Source: an uncultured Eubacterium sp.
GTDB taxonomy: Bacteria > Bacillota > Clostridia > Lachnospirales > Lachnospiraceae
Length of the DNA stretch: 64,000 nucleotides
NCBI GenBank assembly: GCA_910586225.1
Contig: CAJUIL010000018.1
Span: forward strand, 1-64,000
Direction: 5' to 3'
Shown: positions 51,431 to 60,500 of the stretch, in pieces
Numbering within the stretch: position 1 is the first letter of the stretch
Layout of the letters: every line of letters begins with the position of its first letter
Made by a program: the position numbers and the translations under genes
Notes under the pieces: model-generated
Databases searched by the model: none
The model's input: the letters and a program-made list of their open reading frames with translations, nothing else
Told to the model about the DNA's origin: nothing

Positions 51431-51775
51431 CTATGCCTCATTCATGATCTCCGCCACCGACTTCATGATCCGGACATACATCGAATAGCTGTCGGATCCC
51501 TGTTTTTTTGTCTTGCACTCCGCTGTGCTCCACATATCCAGCACAGCGTCCGACGGCTGTACCTCGCCCCAGAGCAGCTCATCCGCTCCCGCGTCCAGCG
51601 CGCCGCAAATGCTCACAAAGGTTTCCAGGCTCATGATCCGCGTCCCGCGCTCGATATGCCCAAGGAACGACATACTGATACCGCATCTTTTCGCAAGCTC
51701 GTCCTGTGACCAGCCCTTGGCCTTGCGCACCTGACGGATACGCATCCCCATCCGTGTATAATCCAGCTCTCTCAT
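51431..51775 (-). CDS. XRE-family transcriptional regulator of the polysaccharide cluster
   Basis: A 114-residue protein with an N-terminal HTH_3 domain: IRQVRKAKGWSQDELAKRCGISMSFLGHIERG (about residues 13-45, quoted in part here as RKAKGWSQDELA, GISMSFLGHIERG). The C-terminal 50 residues are helical and lack a known effector domain. AGGAGGAAGCT precedes the start. It is the first gene of the minus-strand cluster, and a 24-nt operator-like repeat lies just upstream of its coding region, 10 bases after a TACAAT -10-like hexamer; a second copy points the other way 270 bases further on. Autoregulation is a reasonable inference. Confidence 0.87.
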   Translation of the reverse strand: MRELDYTRMGMRIRQVRKAKGWSQDELAKRCGISMSFLGHIERGTRIMSLETFVSICGALDAGADELLWGEVQPSDAVLDMWSTAECKTKKQGSDSYSMYVRIMKSVAEIMNEA

Positions 51776-51896
51776 AGCTTCCTCCTGTCTGCGCATAACT
51801 TTTTATTACAAATTGTTATGCACTGGCATTGTAATCTGATATAAGCAAACCCGCATAATATAAGGGAAAAATAAGAATTTCAAGAAATATTTCATG

Positions 51897-51931
51897 AAAA
51901 AAAGCCTGCCGCTTTTCACAAACGGCAGGCT
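51897..51931 (-). terminator. Intrinsic terminator upstream of the cluster
   Basis: AGCCTGCCG (51903-51911) pairs with CGGCAGGCT (51923-51931), and on the minus strand a T7 run follows. It isolates the polysaccharide cluster from transcription arriving from the EFR1/nucleosidase side. Confidence 0.85.
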
Positions 51932-52046
51932 CACCCGGTTTTCAATTATGACTGAGCATTTTTGTATTTTATTGTATATATAGTCCAAAAAAATCCCGCG
52001 TACTATCTGCAATATCTGGTAATTCTATACATTTTTATTGTTTTTG

Positions 52047-52075
52047 TTGCAAAAAGCAACGAATTGGTATAGAAT
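52047..52075 (+). promoter_or_regulatory. Candidate promoter facing away from the cluster
   Basis: TTGCAA (52047-52052), a 17-base spacer and TAGAAT (52070-52075) face into the remnant nucleosidase gene in antisense direction. No intact plus-strand gene follows. Confidence 0.5.
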
Positions 52076-52235
52076 ACTTTCAGGCAACAATTTGTAATAA
52101 AATGTTATGTATCAGCACTGTTTTTCTATGTCTGAAAATAAAAGTCTGTTCCTGTACATCATTATACTGTCAGCAAACGTCTCATATACCCATCACTCTC
52201 CGCAAAATAATCAAAGCCAGCAAGCATAAAACAAT

Positions 52236-52267
52236 CCCGGAAACGCCATTGTATCAGCATTTCCGGG
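52236..52267 (-). terminator. Stem-loop after the decayed nucleosidase gene
   Basis: CCCGGAAACGC (52236-52246) pairs with GCATTTCCGGG (52257-52267) with one wobble; on the minus strand it is followed by ATTGTTTT. It lies 16 bases past the remnant's stop codon. Confidence 0.55.
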
Positions 52268-52282
52268 AAATCCTTACACCTA

Positions 52283-52606
52283 TCATTTCGTATTTTTTCT
52301 AACAAGCTCCTCAAGCAGCGCCACTGTAATATCCCTCGCAATCCTCGACGCCCTGACACAGTTTGCTTCAAAATTACAAGCTCCAAGATGCTCATCTGTA
52401 TCCGCAACGCACCGGACCGCAAGAAACGGTACGCTGTTCACATAAGGATCCATTCCGCCGGCCGTTCCTGTATTGATCAAAATGCTCACGCCAAAATCAT
52501 CGATCATGATCTGCGACGCTATGGCATCATTTACCTTGCAATGCTCTATGACAGACAGAAAAGGAGCCGCTCCTCATCACTTGCACATATAATACCCGCT
52601 ATCATA
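52283..52606 (-). pseudogene. Decayed 5'-methylthioadenosine/S-adenosylhomocysteine nucleosidase
   Basis: Fragments in different frames match MTA/SAH nucleosidase. A start region (ATG at 52604 after GAGGAAGGGGATT, MIAGIICASDEERLL) ends in a stop after 19 codons. In another frame KVNDAIASQIMIDDFG-x-x-ILINTGTAGG corresponds to the conserved KVNAA...FGV..IINTGVAGG region. This joins directly to VPFLAVRCVADTDEHLG, the region around the family's C-terminal SD motif, so the sequence between (about 100 residues) is missing. There is therefore at least one frameshift plus internal deletions. It is 15 bases after the EFR1 gene and was probably its operon partner. Confidence 0.75.
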
Positions 52607-52620
52607 ATCCCCTTCCTCGA

Positions 52621-53394
52621 CTACGATCTGCTTTCGCCAGTGATATCATCAATTCCTTTGTACTGTTTTTTCGGTTTTTTGTGGATAAATACCGTACAGC
52701 TTTGCTTCGGACACAAATTTACACAACGATAGCAAAGCGTACATTTTCCTTTTTGCACTACCCTTCCATCTATTAATTCCAGATTATGCGCTGGGCACTT
52801 TTGTACACAAGCTCCGCATCCGATACAGCTTTCATCCGTATGAAAGGAGGAACGTCCCTGCTGCTCGATTTTTGCAAAAGCTACGTTCTGCGTCTTTCCA
52901 AGCAGCGTAGATCCCAGACTCCATCCGCGTTTTTTTACAATGCCGCGCCGGATGTCTGCGCATACGCGGTCGAGCTTTTTCAAAGCTTTGAGCGGTTTTT
53001 TTCTCTTTTCCTTCTCTGAAATCGGGAATAAAGAAAAATTGCAGATATTATTCGGCATGAAAAAGTGCTCCGCATAGATCACCTGTTTCTCACATCCCGG
53101 AAGCAGCCTGGCAAACGCCCTTGCTCCATCTCCGGAAAATAACATCTGCGTGCAAAAAATAATGAGCTTTTTCCCTTCCAGACAATTCCGATAACAGAAA
53201 GCAAAACTCCGCATGATCCGCGGCACACAGGAGCCGTAAATAGGATAACAGACCGCTACCGTATCCTCGCTGCTTAACAATTCCTTCCAGTTCAGCTTTT
53301 GTTCTATGCTGTATGCCTGGATATCCATCCGCTTTGCAAACTGCTCCGCAATATATTTCGAATTTCCAGTTCCTGAAAAATATATGATGATCAT
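52621..53394 (-). CDS. EFR1-family flavodoxin/ferredoxin electron carrier
   Basis: A 257-residue protein with an N-terminal flavodoxin-like domain (IIIYFSGTGNSKYIAEQFA, the FMN phosphate loop at about 4-20; VCYPIYGSCVPRIM) and a C-terminal 2[4Fe-4S] ferredoxin domain with two CxxCxxCxxxCP motifs (CIGCGACVQKCP about 190 and CTLCYRCVNLCP about 216). EFR1 proteins are small redox carriers common in clostridia; the electron partners are not evident. The start at 53394 follows AAAGGAGTATT. The decayed nucleosidase follows it. Confidence 0.88.
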   Translation of the reverse strand: MIIIYFSGTGNSKYIAEQFAKRMDIQAYSIEQKLNWKELLSSEDTVAVCYPIYGSCVPRIMRSFAFCYRNCLEGKKLIIFCTQMLFSGDGARAFARLLPGCEKQVIYAEHFFMPNNICNFSLFPISEKEKRKKPLKALKKLDRVCADIRRGIVKKRGWSLGSTLLGKTQNVAFAKIEQQGRSSFHTDESCIGCGACVQKCPAHNLELIDGRVVQKGKCTLCYRCVNLCPKQSCTVFIHKKPKKQYKGIDDITGESRS

Positions 53395-53514
53395 AATACT
53401 CCTTTCTTTGACTTTCGGTTCATTGCCTCTGATTGACCGCCTTCTGATAATAAACTTCACGATGTCTTAAAAACTGGTTACGATTCGACAAATTGCGCTT
53501 TTACTATACCAATG

Positions 53515-53697
53515 CTATTTTACCCGGTACTGCTCGGCTTCCTCGTCCGTAAGTGGTCTGCCTAACACCTTTACCACATCAATCATTTTGCGCCATTCAT
53601 AACGCTTTCCGTCTGACGGTTCCGTCAATCTGCCGTCTTTCGCATAATCGGCAATATCCTCAAACAAACTGGTTCTTTTTCTTTCCATCGTCAACAT
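53515..53697 (-). CDS. Small protein of unknown function downstream of a GNAT-like gene
   Basis: A 60-residue acidic/basic soluble protein (MERKRTSLFEDIADYAKDGR...) with two predicted helices and no recognised domain. AGGTGGTGGT precedes the start. It lies only eight bases after the gene at 53706 and is likely co-transcribed. A toxin-antitoxin arrangement is possible from the size and spacing, but I see no supporting motif. Confidence 0.5.
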   Translation of the reverse strand: MLTMERKRTSLFEDIADYAKDGRLTEPSDGKRYEWRKMIDVVKVLGRPLTDEEAEQYRVK

Positions 53698-53705
53698 ACC
53701 ACCAC

Positions 53706-54203
53706 CTACTTTCTAATATATTTTTCTATGAGTATGTACGCTGCTGCTTCATCTATATACATACGCTGTCCTCTTGCCACCTGTGCATTCAAGACTTTCT
53801 GATAATATGCAATCAGTTCACTTTTCGCCGTAAATGCCATAAACCCGTCACATCCCGCCTCCATACTGACCTGACAGGCAATCGCAAACAAGTGACCACC
53901 TACACCTTGATATTTTCCCGTGTGGCCGTAGTTGTGCGGCGCAGTTTCAACAATATCAACATCTGCCACACCACCATCTATCCTTAGTGAAATGCTTCCC
54001 TGCACTGTATCATCATCGGCTAAAAACAATTCATAAATATTGTAACCGTTTTTCTCCGTCCTACTCCAATCGAATTTCCAACACTTATAGTCTTTCGGCT
54101 TAATTGGCATTGAACGCAACTGGTAATCTGTCTCCACCTGCTCCCTGGTCTTTCGCTCTACCAAGCAGTCTGTAAATTCATCTATCAGAATATCTACTTC
54201 CAT
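53706..54203 (-). CDS. Possible GNAT-fold protein of unknown function
   Basis: A 165-residue protein with alternating strands and helices. GKYQGVGGHLFAIACQVSMEAG (about 95-116) fits the GNAT-fold acetyl-CoA loop and following helix (Q/R-x-x-G-x-G/A), and the C-terminal YYQKVLN resembles the GNAT motif B tail. The full signature is weak, so the acetyltransferase call is tentative. GGGAAAGGAAAAATGAT precedes the start. It forms a two-gene unit with the small gene at 53515. Function unknown. Confidence 0.5.
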   Translation of the reverse strand: MEVDILIDEFTDCLVERKTREQVETDYQLRSMPIKPKDYKCWKFDWSRTEKNGYNIYELFLADDDTVQGSISLRIDGGVADVDIVETAPHNYGHTGKYQGVGGHLFAIACQVSMEAGCDGFMAFTAKSELIAYYQKVLNAQVARGQRMYIDEAAAYILIEKYIRK

Positions 54204-54527
54204 ATCATTTTTCCTTTCCCCTTGATTATAACATAAAATCCTATGCTTTTCTATCCAAATTCAATATATGCTTTTTTCTTTTTCCCACTTGCCAACTTCC
54301 CGTTTCAAAGTAAGATACGACACTTTGGAAGGAAGGGAAACGCCGCCATCCACCCTTGAAAAGAAACTAACACAGATACTCGATGAAAAAAATTTATATA
54401 CTATAATGACGCCGGGCTTGGCCACAAGAAAGGCCCGCACGACGTCAAACACTTTATAAAGAAAAGGCTTCTACACAAAGCTTTTCTGAATCCCTATGTC
54501 ATTACCCAAAAAAACAGCTTCTAAAGC
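54204..54527. other. Gene-free stretch with stem-loops
   Basis: 324 bases without a gene I can support. A plus-strand reading of 63 codons (54268-54459) has no ribosome site and no recognisable product. Two stem-loops are visible: one around 54405-54443 (GGGC...GGCCC type), and one at 54459-54492 (AGAAAAGGCTT-loop-AAGCTTTTCT, one bulge). The latter lies about 40 bases past the stop of the giant gene on the minus strand, ending TTTCTTTAT, and is a plausible terminator for it. Confidence 0.6.
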
Positions 54528-57500
54528 TTATTCCGCAAAAATTCCCCCACACTCCTTTTCAAACCTTGCACAGACCAACGCCATATTTTCATCCGCCTGA
54601 TAAACTGCCGCCTCAAAGCAAAACTTCCCTCCAAGCGATAAAAAATAAGCATGACTACGACACCAGTCCGATAAATTTTCCAAAAAACGGCCCATCTGTG
54701 CATCCGGCTCAAAGGTGACCGGAATGCTGCCGCACAGCTCTCCGCCGCTTCCATGTACCCGATAGCGAAAAAATACAGACACGCTAACTGCCGCCTGCTC
54801 ACTAAGCTGCAATCTGTCCCACATATCCAACAGCGCTTGCTCCAAGGTTTCTCCTGTCAGTCCAACCGGCTCGTGGTACTCGATCGATACCCTCATGTCC
54901 GCCGCAGACACTAGCTCTGTCTGGAATATAAACGCCTCCCGCACCGTCTGCCCAGCAGATAAAAGCAGGTTGTCGTTTTGTATGATCCACGCAGATGTTT
55001 TCACAATGCTGCAGGTATATACAGATAAATGCGATATCAAAAGGCGGAATGTCACAGTCCCTTCCTCTCTGCTGCCCGACACAGGCTCCACCGCGCCGAT
55101 ATGCGCACCCATTGTCTTTAATAGATGCTCGCTTTCGTATGACGGTAAGACCGTATATTGGGGCTTTCCCTCCTGGTCAAAGCACATGGTCACCTGCACT
55201 TCGACCGATTGCCCGACAAAGCGGCTTTTTGCCTGCCGCACTGCAGAATAATCCTGCACCTTAGCAAATGCATCCGCAAGCTCTGCCATCGTCTGATACG
55301 CCTCTTGGAAGTTTTCTTCTGTCTGCAGATCCTTCCAGAGCTGCTCGCGTTTGCAGAAATAGTCCGCCATTACGGCAAAGGTATCCCTTTCCTTTCTGCG
55401 GCCTTTTCCTTTCTGCTGCGAAAAATCCAGCCGGACGCACACCGTATACTGCTCATAAGCGCCGCAGCTAAACTCTCCCGACCAATCCCAGTACAAAAGC
55501 TCGTCCCTATTTGCCTCGTAGCTCTGGCCTTGTATGACAGGAGGAAGCGGACACTCCCTGCGCGGGCATAGGATATCGGCATCTATGCCAAGATCCAGCG
55601 ACACATCCGCATCCTGATCCGTCATAGGCTTCGCAAACTGAAGCCACTTTGAACGCTCATATCCCCCGCCTGCTGGTACGATATCATATTCCAAGGCGGA
55701 AAGGCATATCTGCGGCGGCGTCCGCTCTTCTTTTTCGTTCCAAGGATTGCCTGTTAAAAAAAGGCAAAAAATATCTGACTGGCTGGATACCTTTCCGGCA
55801 AACAGCAGATGTGGCATAGCGACTCCCGCTTCCAAACGAAGCAGCTCCTTTTGTTCGCTCCCGCCATCCCCTATGCCGACATGGTAAACCAGCATCACGC
55901 CTGGCTCGCAGGCAAAGCGCAGATCCCGCAAAAGTCTGTCCTCAGCAAATGCCTGCGCCTGTGCCATCGGAATATCCGCACACTCCCTTCGGATCGGAAG
56001 AAGCCTCCTCGCCAGCCTCGCCGCCAGCCCTTTCTTTGCATCCGCCAGCTGCCTTACCCCGTCCGGACACCGTCTGGCTGCTTTTGCAGCCAATTCTGCC
56101 TGCAGCAGATTTTCAATATCAGATAAAAACTGCTGCTCCCAGACATTGGCATCCACATGGATCAAGCTCTGCACCTGCTTTTTCCCATGGGAATCCGTCA
56201 CCTCAACATCCCTTGTAATAAGCTCGTTTGCAAATGGCGTAAACGCGGCAGGCTCCGGCGACCTGATCTTGCCCTGGGCTGTCTGATACGTGTACGGCGC
56301 GATCCTGATCTTTCCGATCAGATTTCTGACTGGCACATAATAATATGCCTGCGTGGAATCGTGCGCGAGCTTATATCCGCTCTGGAACGCATTCGCAAAT
56401 CCTTCTGCAAATCTATTCGGATCAGAATCCGCACTTATTACAGACTCCGCCATCGTTACCTGCTCTGACACTGACTGCGCGCCATCCCGCGTAATCGTAA
56501 GGCATACGGCAAGCGGCACGATCTCACTTGGCAGGCTGCCCTGTATCGGCAGAAAGATCTCAATCGGCGCGATCGGCGTATGAATCCCCTTACTCAGATT
56601 TTGACACAGCGCATTTTCATACGCTCTCAGCGCCGCGCAGGACTCCTCGCCCAATCCATAGACCTGCTCCGAAAGCGATACCCGCGCAGACAGCTTGATA
56701 TCCGTACAACCGTGCTGCTGGCGCGCAATTTCCGCCATATCCGCCTTCGCATGATCTATCTGACGCGCAGCCTCCTCCATATCCGCCTTTGCTTCGTCTG
56801 CATAATGAGCACCTGCCTCCATTTCCGCTCTTGCATCGTCTGCATGATAAGCACCTGCCTCCATATCCGCCTTTGCTTCGTCTGCATAGCGCACAGCTTT
56901 TTCCTGCGCTCCCGTATACTCCCCGGTAATTTTTACCGCAATCTGATCTCCAAAACGCACAAAGCAATAACAAAAGCGGGTATCCGGCAGCTCATGAAGC
57001 GCGATCAGGTTGTCGTTATATTCCCCTGTCACCAACACCCCGCCGTTTTCCACCGCAGCCGTATTGCCCAGCACATCCCGCAGCTCAAAATACAGCGTAA
57101 ACTGCTTTCCTACCGCAGAATAAAAATTGCCCTCCGGTTCCTCTAATTTCCAAAGCGGTACCGCTGCCTGATACGAAAGCCGGCCCTGCGCTTCCTCCGC
57201 CGGCAGTATCGGCGCTGACTCTACATACGCGCCGCGCAGCCTGTCATATACACGGTAACCCAAAATCTGGTACAAGCTCTGCGCCGTGCCCTCCTCGCTT
57301 TGGGGACAAGTCAGCTGAAAGCCCACGCAGCCCCTTGGAAATACTGGGTCATACACGGTTTCTCTTATCCCTGACAAAACAACCGATGCATTCTTATCAG
57401 AAAGGCTAAGCGCATTTACAACGTCTGCGCATGGATGCGCATCTGGATACTCTGCCAAAAGTACAAGCTGCCCCCTTCCATTTTCATCAAAAACAGTATC

Positions 57501-60500
57501 CGGAAGCGAAGCCTTGTCATGGCAGAGCCAGAAACCGCCGCCGACTACCGAGCATTCCCAAAGCATCGTCAGAAATTTTCCACACGCATCTGGCCCCGTA
57601 TCTGTGATCGCAGCGATATAGGCATTCTCATTCTCCGATTCTGATTTCCGCCCATTGGTAAAGCCGCTGTGCGTTTCCTTTGAAAAATGTGTCTGGATCA
57701 GCAGACAGCTTTCAAAAAACAACTGTGCCAGCCCGGTCTTGTCGGCTTCCAGCTTCGAAGGGACGTAAAAAAGCCTGCACCGGCTGACATCCGCTCCTGT
57801 CAGCTGATAGAGCAGCTCTCTGTCTGATGCGGCCGCTCCATACATACCATAAATTCCTGCTGACTGCTTTTGGATCTCCAGCGAAAGCAGCGTACAAAAG
57901 CGCGGCTTTGTATCCGCCCGCTCCAGCTGCGGCAGCTCGCCGCAGGCGCGGATATATTCTATGCAGTCCCTCGGCAGCCGCACGATCCGCTCCGCTTCCT
58001 GGCTGTTTAATACTTCTTCTCCATCCGCTATCAGCCAGCGCTTCCCATGACTATGCATAGACGGCAGCTGCACCGGGCCATCCGGCCTTATCAGCTCTCC
58101 GGACGGCATAAACCTTTCCAGATGCGTCCATACCCTCTGCTCTGTATCCGGTGCAATCCATTCCGCAGAATCATCCTGACAACGGATCGAAACCGTTAGC
58201 TGACTGGCCTGCCTCCGCCAAGGAATCTGCTGTCCAAGCAGCTGATACAGCGGCGTTTCTTTTTGTGTGGAAGGCGCAGGCGGACGCGCGCCCTGCAAAA
58301 ACGCACGCGAGAGTATCGCACCTGTCTGCTCTGCCGCGGACTCCGTAATAATCCTCTTTTCCAGCTCCGCCTTTGGGATGCGGCACGGCTTTTTGATCAC
58401 TACCTCCTGCTCTTTGGCAAGCTGCGCGCCGTATTCTTCGACTGCCAGGACAAGCGATGACATCGGATAGCATTTTAAAAGCTCTGATACCGCCGCTGTC
58501 CTTTCTATTCCCGCATGATCTAAGGTGATCACGCTCATCGGCCTTAACGCTTCGGCGTGCCATAGCGGATACGCCCAAGGATCCTCCCGGAAATCAGGAT
58601 AGCAGACACGAAACAGCCTGCCGCTGCTGGCAGATCCCTTAATCCTGCCTGGATACCCTTTTGGTATCTGGCAGCTATCTGGCTTTTCTCCGGGCTCTTT
58701 TCCATTGCATTGTATCCATGCGTTCCGAAAAGAAATCCATGTATCCGATTCCGCCAGATGATCCAAAAGATACAGCATCTTGGCAACGCTGATCACCGTA
58801 TCCCCGCTCAATGCCGTATAAATGCCGTCAGGCAGCTTTAATTCCTGCGCGCCGGGCTGCCTGCATTCCCACTCCAGATCCACCGGATTGTTTTCCAGCA
58901 AATATTGGGCATACGGCGTATAAAGTACATCCGGATCAAACAACCTGACATAAAACACAGCGCTAAGCTGCAGCAGCGTAAGCCCCGCGCTCTGGTTGTC
59001 AAACTGATATCCGCTGTAAACAGGCTGGATATCCTCACAAAAGACAGACTCCTCTTTTACCGCATCCCAAAGAAGCTCCTGCGCGCTGTCGGATCCGTTT
59101 TTTATCTCCACCGCGATCCTCTCTGCAATTTTCTGCAAAGAATCCCCCTGCGATACGATCATCGGATGTTTTGGGATAACCGGTACAAAAAGCTGCAGCT
59201 GCGGCTGTTCTGCCAATATCGTTTCCAGCTTTCCCCCATATGTATTGACGACGGTTTCCAAAGAAGCCGTACAAACCGGCACACTTTCAAACAGCGCGCC
59301 CATTCTTCCCTGCAGCTCCTCCAATGCCATACGAAACCAGTCAGTAAGCAGCGCGCCGCACAGCGGCAGCTTCCCGCCCGCCGCCCGCCTTTCTCTGGAA
59401 AGCGCATATACCGGATCGGCATTCAGACGGTAAAAATAACGGGAAATCTCCTCCATATCCGCTTCGTTTATCCTCGCCCTGCCAAAATCGAGCTCTGCGC
59501 CATCCACTGTCAATATCAGCTGCGGCAGCATCGGAAAGATAGTCCCCTGCTCCTCCGGCTCCTGCCCGTCCAAGTCAGCAAGCCTTGGCGTTACGGTCAG
59601 ATTAGCAGACAAAAGCTGCAGCAGACGCTCATAGGTCAGGCTGTCCGCAAAGCCCTTGTCCGTGATCTGCTCCATATCCTCCGCCGTTATTTCGCCGCCT
59701 TCTATATGCGCAAATATCCAGTAAAGCAGCATCGTGAGTATCGACTGCATTTCCTCCCTGCGTATCACAGGCAAAAAAGCAAGACACAGCGTTTGTGCTT
59801 TTCCGGAAAAGTCCACAGAAAACATAGGTGAGATCACCGGGGTTATCTTCCACTGGCCTGTCTTAATACATGGATCCGCCAAGATCCTTGCAGTATTTTT
59901 TCCGGCCGCCAGATGCCACGGCGCAGTCTGATCCTCACCAAAGGTAAAGACCGCCCGTTCATGAAAATGAAAGGAAAAGTGGATTTTGAAAAAAATGATC
60001 TTGATCGACGCGCAAAGCTTCAGATCCAGATCCAAAGCTACCACGGCCTTCCGGTAGCTTTCAAGCTCCACCTCGCAAAACGCCGCGATGGAAGCTGTCG
60101 CAGATACCGTAATGATCTTAAGATCCACGCTTAAAAACAAGCTCCCATAGACGCCTGCCACAGCCCTTACCCGATAATAAAAAGCCTGCACCTCGGACTG
60201 CTTTTTCGGCTTGTATACCGCAAAGGTGCCCTCAAAGATTCCTGTCATCGTCAGGGAAACACCGCCTTTTACAATTCCAAGGTCAAAGGAGCGCATCAGC
60301 CCGATAGACAGACCGATCCCCATTTTTACAACCGGAGAAAAAATCCCGTTTGCAGCTGCCGGAACCGCCTGCACCGCATCCCCGGTAAACGTGCCAAAAT
60401 AAAATCCCCCCTTGCCGCCGAATAAGCCAAAGGATAAGCCAAAAGACCGCGAAAAATCCTGTTTATGCGGAAAGCCAAGATCCAGATAAAAGCTGCCGTT

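Larger units (their letters stand above)
51794..52109. repeat. Two opposed copies of a 24-nt operator-like element
   Basis: The 24-base element AACAATTTGTAATAAAA-(A/T)-GTTATG occurs on the minus strand at 51794-51817 and on the plus strand at 52086-52109, with one mismatch. In each copy it starts exactly 10 bases after a -10-like hexamer (TACAAT on the minus strand at 51828-51833; TAGAAT on the plus strand at 52070-52075, with TTGCAA 17 bases upstream). This places it at the likely transcription start of both promoters. The minus-strand copy leads into the XRE gene; the plus-strand copy leads into no intact gene. Confidence 0.8.

Noticed and set aside
51896..52110. tRNA or riboswitch in the AT-rich intergenic region
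   Set aside because: Only a terminator hairpin, the repeated 24-nt element and promoter-like hexamers are present; no tRNA cloverleaf or known riboswitch core is evident.
52102..52302. 66-codon plus-strand reading after the outward-facing promoter
   Set aside because: The composition (Cys/Lys/Ile-rich, no domain) and lack of a ribosome site make it unlikely; it runs antisense through the nucleosidase remnant.
54268..54459. 63-codon plus-strand gene between the GNAT-like gene and the giant gene
   Set aside because: No ribosome site, no recognisable product, and it is in a region with stem-loops.
56735..56888. CRISPR array
   Set aside because: The 42-bp units are contiguous, without spacers, and in frame within a coding gene.
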